64,000 nt of DNA from Rhodopseudomonas palustris (GTDB lineage: Bacteria > Pseudomonadota > Alphaproteobacteria > Rhizobiales > Xanthobacteraceae). Location of the stretch: NCBI RefSeq assembly GCF_007005445.1, contig NZ_CP041387.1, positions 4,107,501-4,171,500 on the forward strand. The letters run 5' to 3'. Positions 25,593-35,344 of the stretch are shown here, piece by piece. The notes under the pieces are model-generated. The model had not been told where the DNA came from, made no database searches, and worked only from the letters and a program-made list of their open reading frames with translations. Every line of letters starts with the position of its first letter. The stretch's first letter is position 1. A program made the translations under genes and the position numbers.

Positions 25593-26851
25593 GCATCGCC
25601 CCCCGCGAGGTCGGCGTCGGGCGGTGGCCGCGACCCGGACTTGCTCGCCACATTTTTGTACCACGAGAACAGCCAAGCGGCGGCCGACATGATGAAGATA
25701 CCGGTCAAGCTGACGAAGAAATGCATCAAGGCGCCGCCGGAAACCTCCGCCAGCACGAAGTATCCGGCGAAAGCAAGGAAAATACCAATACAGAAGATCT
25801 CCAACGAATGCTGGCCGCACAGGATCAGCGGTCGCAGCCAGAGCGAATTCAAGGCCGGCCAGTCCCGCGGGATGAACCGGACGGTCAGCGCCGCCAGCGC
25901 CAGAAAATGCGCGAACCGCAACACGTCCAGGTTGGGCTTGTCGATCGGATACATCCACTGCTCGAGCCATTTCGGCAGGGTGTGGAACAATTGCGGGGTG
26001 TACCAAGTCAGTGTGACATAAAATGCGGCCACCAGATAAATCGCCGCCAGCCACAGCGTCAGCTTCGAGGCCAGCACCCGCGACAGCCGTTCCGCCCCGC
26101 CCATCGCGCACCAGGCGCCGAACACGAACAGAAGCTGCCAGGCGAACGGATTGAACACCCAGGCGCCGCTCGGATAGGCGGTGAGGTGAAGGTCGAACTG
26201 CCAGGTGGCGGCATAGAGCAGGGTCGCCAGCCCGAGCGTCACGTCCGGCCAGCGCCGCATCAGCCACAGGATCGGCGGCAGGAAGAACATCAGCACGATG
26301 TACAGCGGCAGCACGTCCATATTGACCGGACGAAACCGCAGCAGCAGCGCCTGGACGATGGTGACGTCGGGCTGTTTGAGGAAGTCGAGGATGCCCATTT
26401 CCTCGGAATACAGCGGGTTCTGGAAACTGGTGGCGACGTAGGAGATCTCGGCCAGGAAGATCGTGAACAGGAACACGTGGGCGACGTAGATCTGCCAGAC
26501 CCGCTTCAGGATGCGCGCCGCCGCTACCACGAAGCCGAGCTCGGTCATCGCCCTGCCGTAGACGAACGCCGCCGTGTAGCCGGAAATGAAAATGAAGATC
26601 TCGGTGGCGTCGGAGAAGCCGTAATTCCGCAGCGTGAACCAGGTCAGCACGTTGGCCGGCAGATGATCGATGAAGATCAGCCACAGCGCCAGGCCGCGGA
26701 ACAGATCCAGCCGCAATTCCCGTTTCGGCGCCGGCTTGCGCGGCGGCGGGGGGGCCGTCCGCGGTGGCGGCGCAGCCGGCTCGGTCGGCGGCCCGCCTGC
26801 GGGCGGCGCGCCGGTGACCGGTTCGGCAATGGTGGTGACGGGAGGAGTCAT
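25589..26851 (-). CDS. OpgC-family membrane acyltransferase
   Basis: A 420-residue inner-membrane protein with about ten helices. A cytoplasmic Pro-rich N terminus (APPPRTAPPPPRKPAPKR) leads into RELRLDLFRGLALWLIFIDH and EIFIFISGYTAAFVYGRAM, the hallmark of the OpgC group. OpgC proteins add succinyl or other groups to osmoregulated periplasmic glucans. Coupling to two exported SGNH genes gives a layout like other glycan O-acylation systems, where a membrane acyltransferase works with SGNH partners. No opgG/opgH gene is in the window. Confidence 0.85.
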   Translation of the reverse strand: MTPPVTTIAEPVTGAPPAGGPPTEPAAPPPRTAPPPPRKPAPKRELRLDLFRGLALWLIFIDHLPANVLTWFTLRNYGFSDATEIFIFISGYTAAFVYGRAMTELGFVVAAARILKRVWQIYVAHVFLFTIFLAEISYVATSFQNPLYSEEMGILDFLKQPDVTIVQALLLRFRPVNMDVLPLYIVLMFFLPPILWLMRRWPDVTLGLATLLYAATWQFDLHLTAYPSGAWVFNPFAWQLLFVFGAWCAMGGAERLSRVLASKLTLWLAAIYLVAAFYVTLTWYTPQLFHTLPKWLEQWMYPIDKPNLDVLRFAHFLALAALTVRFIPRDWPALNSLWLRPLILCGQHSLEIFCIGIFLAFAGYFVLAEVSGGALMHFFVSLTGIFIMSAAAWLFSWYKNVASKSGSRPPPDADLAGGDA

Positions 26852-27100
26852 GTGGCTCTGCGATGGCGCACTGCACGCTCGTCGTTGCTATAGCAGCCGG
26901 CGCGCCACCGGCGAAGCGGCTGGCGGCACGGCCGGCATTCTGCCGCAGCCCCCAAAGGCGCTGTTCGAAGCCGAGGATGGCTAGCCCCGAACTATGTTGA
27001 AACCGCGGAGACGCCGGCGCGACAACCTGAAACTCGTTCCGAACGACTGGTTTCAACGCTGATTTTCGTTATATTTAGGCCAAGAGCTGGAAATCGAGCC

Positions 27101-27493
27101 ATGTACCGTGCCGTCACCCGCCGGATCGAAGTGACCGTCGAGCCGAATTATCTGCCCGAGCGCTCCTCGGCGGAGAACCGGCAGTATTTCTGGTCCTACA
27201 CCGTGGTGATCACCAATTCGGGCGAGGAAACCGTCCAACTCCGCACCCGGCATTGGGTGATCACCGACGCCTCCGGTCGGACCCAGGAAGTGCGCGGCGA
27301 AGGCGTGGTCGGCGAACAGCCGGTGCTCGCGCCCGGCGAGCGGTTCGAATACACCAGCGGCGTCCCCCTCCCCACCGCCTCCGGATTCATGGCCGGCCGC
27401 TACCAGATGGAAAGCGAAACCGGCGAGACCTTCGAGATCGACGTCCCGACCTTCTCGCTGGACAGCCCGGAGGGGAAACGGACGTTGAACTAA
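27101..27493 (+). CDS. apaG: ApaG domain protein
   Basis: The 130-residue protein matches full-length ApaG. It begins [20 protein letters not shown], has [16 protein letters not shown] and [20 protein letters not shown], and ends with [20 protein letters not shown]. ApaG is a single fibronectin-like beta-sandwich, in E. coli linked to the apaH region; its biochemical role is unsettled. The start at 27101 fits the family N terminus. Confidence 0.93.
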   Translation: MYRAVTRRIEVTVEPNYLPERSSAENRQYFWSYTVVITNSGEETVQLRTRHWVITDASGRTQEVRGEGVVGEQPVLAPGERFEYTSGVPLPTASGFMAGRYQMESETGETFEIDVPTFSLDSPEGKRTLN

Positions 27494-27501
27494 TCGACAG
27501 T

Positions 27502-27584
27502 TCGTAGCCTGGGATGAGCGCAGCGAAAACCGGGAAGGCTGCGCAGGAAGGTGCGTTTCGCCTTCGGCTCGACGCACCCTACGA
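27502..27584. repeat. Interspersed repeat between apaG and hslO
   Basis: The sequence runs TCGTAGCCTGGGATGAGCGC, then GCGTTTCGCCTTCGGC and GACGCACCCTACGA. It is a typical short dispersed repeat (GTAGGGTGCGTC class) of Bradyrhizobiaceae, placed between the convergent ends of apaG and hslO. Confidence 0.6.
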
Positions 27585-28586
27585 TCACTCCACCCCCGCC
27601 TCCTCCGGCGTGAACTCGTACACCGATGAGCAGAACTCGCAGGTCACCACGACCTTGCCGTCCTTGACCATGTCGGCGCGGTCGGCGGGAGCGAAGCGGG
27701 ACAGCATGCCGGCGACGGCCTCGCGCGAGCACGAGCATTCGGCGCGCATCGGCAGCGACGAGAACACCCGGACGCCGCGCTCGTGGAACAGCCGGTACAG
27801 CAGCCGCTCCCCGGACAGATCCGGATCGATCAGCTCGACGTCCTCGACGGTGGCGATCAGCGACTGGCCTTCGACCCAGGCGTCGTCCTCATCGACGGTG
27901 TGGGCCTGGGTGCCTTCCGGCGAGTCGCCGGGATGCAGATCGGCCTGGCGCGCGCGCTCCGGCGACTTCGGCAGGAATTGCAGCAGCATGCCGCCGGCGC
28001 GCCAGTGATGCCGGCCGCCCTCGCCGCCGCGCCATTCCTCGCCGACCGCGAGACGAACCCGGGTGGGGATCTGTTCGGAGCGCAGGAAGTATTCGTGCGC
28101 AGCCTCCTCCAGACCGGCACCGGTGAGCGCCACCAGGCCCTGATAGCGGCGCATGTCCGGCCCCTGATCGATCGTCATCGCCAGATGGCCGTTGCCGAGC
28201 AGCGCGCCGGAGCCGAGCCCGGGTTCGAGCCGGGCTGCGTCGTAGCGCGCGTAGGCGCGCAGGCGATCGGGCGCCTGGAAATCGACGATCAGGAACGACA
28301 CCGGGCCGTCGGTCTGAGTCTGCAGGATAAAGCGGCCGTCGAACTTCAGCGACGAGCCGAGCAGCGTCGCCAGCACGATCGCCTCGCCGAGCAGCTTGGC
28401 GACCGGTGCCGGATAGGCGTGCTTGGCGAGCAGCGCGTCGAGCGCCGGGCCGAGCTTGGTCAGCCGGCCGCGCAGATCGAGCGCGCCGACCTCGAACGGC
28501 AGCACGCTGTCGTCGATCGGCACCGCCGACGGCGCGCGCTCGGGAGGATTGTCGGTGATGCGGAGATCAGGGCTGTGTGAGGTCAT
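27585..28586 (-). CDS. hslO: Redox-regulated chaperone Hsp33
   Basis: A 333-residue chaperone activated by oxidation. The four zinc cysteines are present as RAECSCSREAV (CxC) and VVTCEFCSSVYEF (CxxC) near the C terminus. The N-terminal substrate-binding domain shows LLGSSLKFDGRFILQTQTDG and GPVSFLIVDF. Alphaproteobacterial Hsp33 is slightly longer than the E. coli form. It lies downstream of the argD-argF pair on the same strand but is separated by a repeat of about 190 bases. Confidence 0.94.
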   Translation of the reverse strand: MTSHSPDLRITDNPPERAPSAVPIDDSVLPFEVGALDLRGRLTKLGPALDALLAKHAYPAPVAKLLGEAIVLATLLGSSLKFDGRFILQTQTDGPVSFLIVDFQAPDRLRAYARYDAARLEPGLGSGALLGNGHLAMTIDQGPDMRRYQGLVALTGAGLEEAAHEYFLRSEQIPTRVRLAVGEEWRGGEGGRHHWRAGGMLLQFLPKSPERARQADLHPGDSPEGTQAHTVDEDDAWVEGQSLIATVEDVELIDPDLSGERLLYRLFHERGVRVFSSLPMRAECSCSREAVAGMLSRFAPADRADMVKDGKVVVTCEFCSSVYEFTPEEAGVE

Positions 28587-28671
28587 GAGCGCTTATCTGG
28601 GGGCCAAGGGCGAAGATAGAAAGGGCCGGGCTGGAAGGCGAATGGCAGCGATGCCAAGGGGCAGGCTTTAA

Positions 28672-28863
28672 TCCCCCTCCCCCTTGCGGGGAGGGTGCAA
28701 AGGCGGCCTCCGGCCGCCGTCTTAAGAAAGACACGCCGATGCTTTGCATCGGCTTTGCCGTAAGGCCGGTCGGGTGGGGGTAGCCACACGCTCAGTGCTC
28801 GGGGTACCCCCACCCCGGCCTCCGCTTCGCTCGGCCGACCCTCCCCGCAAGGGGGAGGGGGAT
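28672..28863. repeat. Long inverted interspersed repeat
   Basis: The ends are inverted: CCCCCTCCCCCTTGCGGGGA at the left and CCCTCCCCGCAAGGGGGAGG at the right. Inside, GGTCGGGTGGGGG and CCCCCACCCCGGCC also pair. It fills most of the 308 bases between hslO and argF and would form a very stable hairpin. This class is common in Rhodopseudomonas intergenic regions. Confidence 0.8.
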
Positions 28864-28894
28864 CGCGAGCGCTCCGCTCAAAATGGAGGAGTAA

Positions 28895-29829
<935 letters not shown>

Positions 29830-29830
<1 letters not shown>

Positions 29831-31041
29831 CACACCGCCTCCTTCTGCGCCGCCTGACCGGCAAGCACGACGCAGGCGCGCTCCAGCCGCCCGATAGCCT
29901 CGTCGATCTCGGCCTCGCTGACGATCAGCGGCGGCAGCAGCCGCACCACGTTGTCGCCGGCCCCGACGGTGAGCAGTTTTTCCGCCCGCAGCGCCGCGAT
30001 CAGCTCCGGCGACGGCACCACCGCCTTGAGGCCGAGCAGCAGCCCCTCGCCGCGCACCTCGCTGAGGACTTGCGGATGGCGGTCGACCACTCCGGCGAGC
30101 TTCTGCTTCAGCAGCAGCGAGGATCGTTTGACGTCGTCGAAGAAGCCCGGCTGCAGCATCACGTCGAGCACCGCATTGGCGACCGCGACGGCCAGCGGAT
30201 TGCCGCCGAAGGTCGAGCCGTGCGCGCCCGGCGCCATGCCCCTGGCGGCTTCCGCGGTCGACAGGCAGGCGCCGATCGGAAAGCCGCCGCCGAGCGCTTT
30301 CGCCAGCGCCATGATGTCGGGCGCGACACCGAACCGATTGTGAGCGAACAGCTCGCCGGTGCGGCCCATCCCGGTCTGCACCTCGTCGAAAATCAGCAGC
30401 AGGCCATGGGCGTCGCACAGCTCGCGCAAGGCGCGGAAGAACGACGGCTCCGGCGACCGCACGCCGCCCTCGCCCTGCAACGGCTCGATCAGGATCGCCG
30501 CGGTGTGCGGACCGATCGCAGTCTTCACCGCGTCGAGATCACCGAGCGGGAGCTGATCGAAGCCTTCGAGCGGGGGGCCGTAACCTTCCAGGTATTTCGC
30601 CGCGCCGGTGGCGGCGAGGGTGCCGAGGGTGCGGCCGTGGAACGCGCCTTCGAAAGTAATCACCCGGGTGCGCTCCGGCGCGCCTTTGGAGAAGTGATAG
30701 TGCCGCGCCATCTTCAGCGCGCACTCCACCGCCTCGGCGCCCGAATTGCAGAAGAACACCATGTCGGCGAAGCTGTGCTCGCACAGTCGAGCCGCCAGCC
30801 GTTCGCCGTCCGGGCTCTTGAACAGGTTGGACATGTGCCACAGCCTGGTCGCCTGCTGCTGCAAGGCTTCGACCAGATGCGGATGGCAATGACCGAGCGC
30901 GTTGACCGCGACGCCGCTGGTGAAATCCAGGTAGCGCTCACCATCGGTCCCGTGCAGCCAGACACCTTCGCCGCGCTCGAACGCGACATCCGCTCTGGCG
31001 AAAACCGGGAGGAGATGGGACGTTGCAGCGCTCTGAGACAT
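29830..31041 (-). CDS. argD: Acetylornithine aminotransferase
   Basis: A 403-residue class III PLP aminotransferase of arginine (and possibly lysine) synthesis. The cofactor region is [20 protein letters not shown] followed by the Schiff-base Lys in [15 protein letters not shown]. The N-terminal [19 protein letters not shown] and [14 protein letters not shown] are typical. The start at 31041 drops 17 unlikely codons. It is first in the argD-argF operon; its leader holds a strong hairpin at 31133-31158. Confidence 0.95.
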
Positions 31042-31132
31042 GGCCGATCCGATCGGAAAAAACGGGCCGCCGGCCGGACGCGTCACGCGCATGACACGAA
31101 CGCAGTCTGGGACAACGTACCCCGGAAACGAA

Positions 31133-31158
31133 ACGTGCCGCCTTTCCAGGCGGCACGT
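31133..31158 (-). promoter_or_regulatory. Perfect 10-bp hairpin in the argD leader
   Basis: ACGTGCCGCC and GGCGGCACGT are separated by six bases. On the minus strand the hairpin is followed by TTTCGTTTCC and lies about 90 bases before the argD start. It could be an attenuator-like element or the end of an unseen small RNA. The rest of the 477-base region between argD and gcrA shows no gene. Confidence 0.45.
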
Positions 31159-31254
31159 GGGATTATTCTAGAAGCGTCGAACTCACTGTCAACACGGAGC
31201 TTCGACGAAGTGCTGCCGGAAAGCATCAGCGCTGCTGTTTGTTGTGGCTTCGCG

Positions 31255-31437
31255 GACTCACTCACAGGAGAAGGTGTGGACGCACCGGGTCGGACTCTTG
31301 CGCCCGAGTCACGGCATATTGTAGCCTTTTGCCTGTCGGGTACGACATCTCGTGCGCGGTTTGTAATCCATTTCGTGTTCTCGAACGAGGCGTAACGCCG
31401 GGGCGGCAGGGGTCGTCCGGCGAGCGCTAAGGGATTC
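31255..31437. promoter_or_regulatory. Cluster of four GANTC (CcrM) sites upstream of gcrA
   Basis: GANTC sites occur at 31255-31259, 31293-31297, 31306-31310 and 31433-31437, within 183 bases before gcrA. GANTC is the CcrM methylation site, and GcrA acts at methylated GANTC promoters. This suggests methylation-linked control of gcrA; the transcription start is unknown. Confidence 0.45.
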
Positions 31438-31518
31438 TGACAGCAGAGATTTTGACGACCTCACAGCCGCGGTTCCGCGCCCCAGTCTCGGCGCCCGCTG
31501 GCAGGAAGGGATAGAACT

Positions 31519-32028
31519 ATGACGGCATTGACCTGGACCGACGAGCGCGTCGAGCAGTTGAAGAAATTGTGGGAGGGCGGGCTGTCGGCGAGTCAAATTG
31601 CCGCTGAGCTGGGTAACGTCACCCGCAATGCCGTGATCGGCAAGGTCCACCGCCTCGGCCTGTCGGGCCGGGCCAAGAGCCCGACCTCGGCGGCGCCGCG
31701 GCAGCGCAAGGCCCGCCCTGTGCAGCAGATGATGAGGGTCACGCGCCCGGTCGCGCGCGGCAACACCGCTTTGGCGCACGCCTTCGAGGTCGAGGCCGAG
31801 CCAGATCCGATCGCGTTCGACAACGTGGTGCCGATGAACCAGCGGCTGTCGCTGCTGGAACTCAACGAAGCCACCTGCCACTGGCCGGTCGGCGATCCGT
31901 CGAGCCCCGAATTCTTCTTCTGCGGCGGCAAGTCGCTGCCGGGTCTGCCGTACTGCGCGCATCACTCGCGCATCGCCTATCAGCCGGTCGGCGATCGCCG
32001 CCGCTCCGCTCCGAAGACGACGCGGTAA
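31519..32028 (+). CDS. gcrA: Cell-cycle regulator GcrA
   Basis: A 169-residue alphaproteobacterial regulator that binds sigma-70 RNA polymerase and methylated GANTC promoters. The N-terminal helix-turn-helix is TWTDERVEQLKKLWEGGLSA with SQIAAELGNVTRNAVIGKVH. The middle is basic and disordered. The C terminus carries the sigma-interacting region CHWPVGDPSSPEFFFCGG and LPYCAHHSRIAYQP. Length and order match Caulobacter GcrA. Confidence 0.95.
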   Translation: MTALTWTDERVEQLKKLWEGGLSASQIAAELGNVTRNAVIGKVHRLGLSGRAKSPTSAAPRQRKARPVQQMMRVTRPVARGNTALAHAFEVEAEPDPIAFDNVVPMNQRLSLLELNEATCHWPVGDPSSPEFFFCGGKSLPGLPYCAHHSRIAYQPVGDRRRSAPKTTR

Positions 32029-32068
32029 TCACCGTTCGCGCAGGCCACGCTGCGCCACCGCGCGAGAT

Positions 32069-32150
32069 TGTCATCGCCTACGGAGGCGGGCGACCCAGGA
32101 CTCCAGAGCGCCCGTTATTCACCGCAGCCTCACTGCAAGACTGGATACCC
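32069..32150. repeat. Interspersed repeat overlapping the broken AMP-ligase gene
   Basis: Read on the minus strand it runs from GGGTATCCAG through GGAGTCCTGGGTCGCCCGCC to GCGATGACA, the layout of a common Rhodopseudomonas dispersed repeat. It begins exactly where the upstream AMP-ligase loses similarity to its family. Confidence 0.65.
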
Positions 32151-32845
32151 GGATCGAAGGTTCGCATCAGCAGCGTGGTGCCGCCGGCATGCAGCACCGG
32201 GTTGGTGTAGCAGTTCAACCCGCCGGTGTGGAACAGCGGGAGGACGCAGAGAAACACGGTTCGCTGCGACACGAAGATCGGGATGCCGAGATTGACCGCG
32301 TTGATGAAGGTCATGCCATGGGTGATCATGGCGCCCTTCGGCTTTCCGGTGGTGCCGGAGGTGTACATGATGGTGGAGACGTCATCGAGCGTCACCGGCT
32401 CGGCGGCACCGAGGCGCGGCGATGCGGCCAGCGCCGCCTCATAGGCCGGGCCGAACGCCAGCAGATGCGGCACGCCGCAGGCGGCCTTCAACTCCGCCGC
32501 CATCGGCGCCAGCTCATCGTCATGCGCCAGCACGCGCGGTGCGGCGTCGCCGACGATGTAGGACAGTTCGTGTACGGTGAGCCGCACGTTGAGCGGCACG
32601 AACACCGCGCCGAGCCGGAAGCAGGCGAACTGCACCTCCAGCGTCTCCACCGTGTTCAGCGCCAGCACCGCGACGCGGTCGCCGCGGCCGACGCCGAGGG
32701 TCGACAGATGCGCCGCCAGCCGGTCAACCCGCCCGTCCATTGCCCGGTAGCTGATGTTGCGGCTGGTGGCGAGATCAACCACCGCGATCCGCTCCGGGCG
32801 GACCTCGGCGTGATGGGCGATCCAGTCGAAGTAAGCGAAGCTCAT
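32078..32845 (-). pseudogene. Acyl-CoA synthetase / AMP-ligase, C-terminal half lost
   Basis: The frame encodes 255 residues, against about 500 for the family. The N-terminal half is intact: FAYFDWIAHHAEVRPERIAV, then the AMP-binding loop IMYTSGTTGKPKGAMITHGM and LPLFHTGGLNCYTNPVLHAG. After LLMRTFDPG the protein runs into IQSCSEAAVNNGRSG, which is translated dispersed repeat, and stops. The C-terminal subdomain with the catalytic Lys is absent and not found elsewhere in the window. It is almost certainly inactive. Adjacent genes include an acyl-CoA dehydrogenase, so an old fatty-acid or aromatic degradation link is possible. Confidence 0.85.
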
Positions 32846-33005
32846 CGGTTTTCTCCCTCGGAAGGTCGGCGGCTCTTGACGGCCGTCTCGACCAGGGGAG
32901 TGAAGGCGCGGCCCGGCGGGAAGTCAATCGCCGCATCTTGTGCGGCGCAACTAATTGCCGCGAAATTGAGCCTTGCGCGCGGCCGCTCGGCGCAAGACAG
33001 AGCCG

Positions 33006-34397
33006 CTACTGATAGGCGGCGACGATGTCCGAGACCGCGCGCTCGAGCTGTTTGGCGTTCGAACATTGCCTGACCAAATTACAGAACGGCGCGTAGCGGA
33101 ACATTTCCGAATCGCCCCAGCCCCAACCCATCCGTCCTTCGGGATTGAGCCAGACCACGCGCTTGGCGCGCTCCGAGATGGTGCGCAGGATGTCGGTGCG
33201 CGGATCGAGATTGTTGCTGCGGGCATCGCCGAGCACGATCACCGTGGTCTTCGGCGTCACGCTGCGCAGCCAGCGCTTCTCGAAGTCGGCGAATGACGCG
33301 CCGTAGTCGGACGAGCCGAACCCGACCTTGGACATGATCTCGCGCATCGCAGCTTCCGGCTCCTGCTTGGCGAGGATATCACTGACCTCGATCAGGTGGC
33401 CGGAGAACGCGAACGAGCGGACGTCGTCGACCACCTCGTGCAGGCTGTGGATCAGCAGCAGGAAGAAATCCGACACCTGCGCCACCGAGCCGGAGACGTC
33501 GCACAGCGCCACGATCTGCGGCCGGTCGCGGTGCCGGCGCTTCCAGGCGGTGAGGAACGGGATGTTGCCCCAGGCGGCGTTGCGGCGGATGGTGCGGCGG
33601 ACGTCGAGATGGCCGCGGCGCTGCCGCTTGCGCGGCTTGCTGTAGCGCTCGCGCAGCCGCCGCGCGATGGCGCGGATCAGCTCCTTCATCTGCTCGACCT
33701 GGCGTCGCTCCAACCGCATCATCGGTGCGTTGCGCAGCACCTCGTGGCGCAGGTTCTCCGCCTCCTCGCGGCCGTACAGCAGCAGCGCCTGCGCCACCAT
33801 TTCGCGCACGCTGTCGCGCAGCCCGTCGAGCGCCGCGGCGAGCCGTTCGGCCTGCGCCGGATCATCGGCCTTGAGCCGGTCGAGATCGTCGCGCAACCGG
33901 CCGATGCCGAGCGCCTCCATCATCCGGCTCTGAAACAGCCCGCGCTGGGTGAAGAACCGGATGTTGGACAGCGAGGCTTCATTCGCCGCACCGGCCAGCG
34001 CCGCGGCCACCGCGCTGCGATCCTGCGCCAGCAGCATCTGCGCCAACTCGCCGAGCTCCGGCGGCGCCGAGCCTTCGCCGCCACCCTGCCCCGGCGCGCC
34101 GCTGCCGCTCGGCTGCGACGGCGAAGATCCGCTGTCCGCCTGCTGATCGGCGGCGTCGGCGGCATCCGCATTGCTCTTCGGTTCGGGCCGGCTGAAGAAC
34201 AGATCGAAACACTGCGCCAGCGCCTGCTTCTCGTCCTGGGTCTTGGCCAGCGTCACCAGAAGGGTGTCGCGGAGCAGGCCGCGATCGGCGAAGCCGACCT
34301 CCGACACCGCCCGCATCGCGTCGATGCTCTCGGCCGGCGACACCCGCACGCCGGCGCCGCGCGCCGCCCGGAAGAAGCGGTGCAGCTCCTCGCGCAT
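33006..34397 (-). CDS. VWA-domain protein, CoxE-like
   Basis: A 463-residue cytoplasmic protein. The N-terminal part is helical (MREELHRFFRAARGAGVRVS), a Ser/Gly/Pro/Gln-rich linker follows near residues 95-130, and the C-terminal von Willebrand A domain has the MIDAS motif CDVSGSVAQVSD and VIVLGDARSN. It belongs to the CoxE group that works with a MoxR-type ATPase to insert metal or remodel a partner enzyme. Its start overlaps the MoxR stop (TGATG). No CO dehydrogenase genes are nearby, so the client is unknown; the co-transcribed acyl-CoA dehydrogenase is a candidate by context only. Confidence 0.88.
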   Translation of the reverse strand: MREELHRFFRAARGAGVRVSPAESIDAMRAVSEVGFADRGLLRDTLLVTLAKTQDEKQALAQCFDLFFSRPEPKSNADAADAADQQADSGSSPSQPSGSGAPGQGGGEGSAPPELGELAQMLLAQDRSAVAAALAGAANEASLSNIRFFTQRGLFQSRMMEALGIGRLRDDLDRLKADDPAQAERLAAALDGLRDSVREMVAQALLLYGREEAENLRHEVLRNAPMMRLERRQVEQMKELIRAIARRLRERYSKPRKRQRRGHLDVRRTIRRNAAWGNIPFLTAWKRRHRDRPQIVALCDVSGSVAQVSDFFLLLIHSLHEVVDDVRSFAFSGHLIEVSDILAKQEPEAAMREIMSKVGFGSSDYGASFADFEKRWLRSVTPKTTVIVLGDARSNNLDPRTDILRTISERAKRVVWLNPEGRMGWGWGDSEMFRYAPFCNLVRQCSNAKQLERAVSDIVAAYQ

Positions 34398-35344
34398 CAG
34401 CCGAACACACCCTCGCGCCCGGACTTGGCGACGAAGCCGGCGACCTGGGGCAGCGCCGTTTCGATGTCGGCCTCGTATTTCAGCAGCACGTTGAGCGTGT
34501 CCTTCACGGTCTGGTGGTCGAGCTCGCTCGCCTGCAGCAGCACAAGCACCCGTGCCCAGTCGATCGTCTCGCTGACCGATGGCAGCTTCTTCAGATCGAG
34601 CGCGCGGATCTGGTTGATGAAGCCGACCATCTGCTTGCGCAGCGTCTCGCCGGCGCCGGGCACGCGGCTCTCGACGATGCGCTCCTCCAGCTTCTGTTCG
34701 GGGAAGCCGATATGCAGGTGCAGGCAGCGCCGCTTCAGCGCGTCCGACAGATCGCGTTCGCCGTTCGAGGTCAGCAGCACCAGCGGCTTCACCGTGGCGC
34801 TGATGGTGCCGAGCTCGGGGATCGTCACCTGATAGTCGGACAGGATTTCGAGCAGCAGGGATTCGAATTCGGCGTCCGACTTGTCGATCTCGTCGACCAG
34901 CAGCACGCAGCCCTGCGGCTGCTCCAGCGCCTTGAGCAGAGGTCGCGGCTCGACGAATTCCTTGGAGAAGAACACGTCGCCGAAATCGTGCAGCCGGCCG
35001 AGCGCATCGGTCAGCGTCTGCGCGCCGCCGAGCACTTCGCCGAGCTTGTCCTTGAGGATCTGCGTGTAGAGAAGCTGCTTGGCGTATTTCCACTCATACA
35101 GCGCCTTGGCTTCGTCGAGCCCCTCGTAGCACTGCATCCGGATCATCTGCAGGCCGCGCCAGCTCGCCAGCGCTTTGGCCAGTTCGGTCTTGCCGACGCC
35201 GGCGGGGCCTTCGACCAGGATCGGCTTCTCGATCTTTTCGGCCAGATACACCGCTGTGGCGATCTGGCGGCTGGCGATATAGCCGACCGACGCCAGCCCA
35301 GCGGTGACGGCCTCGATGGATTGCATCGGCAGATTCGCGGTCAT
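34397..35344 (-). CDS. MoxR-family AAA+ ATPase, CoxD-like
   Basis: A 315-residue AAA+ protein. Walker A is GPAGVGKTELAKAL and Walker B is CVLLVDEIDKSDAE; sensor 1 is LLTSNGERDLSDALKRRC. MoxR ATPases act as chaperones with VWA proteins in assembling metal-containing or membrane complexes. It overlaps both neighbours: ATGA with the acyl-CoA dehydrogenase upstream and TGATG with the VWA gene downstream. Confidence 0.92.
   Translation of the reverse strand: MTANLPMQSIEAVTAGLASVGYIASRQIATAVYLAEKIEKPILVEGPAGVGKTELAKALASWRGLQMIRMQCYEGLDEAKALYEWKYAKQLLYTQILKDKLGEVLGGAQTLTDALGRLHDFGDVFFSKEFVEPRPLLKALEQPQGCVLLVDEIDKSDAEFESLLLEILSDYQVTIPELGTISATVKPLVLLTSNGERDLSDALKRRCLHLHIGFPEQKLEERIVESRVPGAGETLRKQMVGFINQIRALDLKKLPSVSETIDWARVLVLLQASELDHQTVKDTLNVLLKYEADIETALPQVAGFVAKSGREGVFG

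Noticed and set aside
25556..26893. 445-codon open frame opposite the OpgC-like gene
   Set aside because: His/Gln/Arg-rich antisense frame without motifs; the opposite strand has a complete family match.
24813..27056. Single 747-codon frame spanning the second SGNH gene and antisense or out-of-frame OpgC sequence
   Set aside because: Only the last 259 codons have a signal peptide and SGNH features; the rest is out of frame with the real OpgC-like gene.
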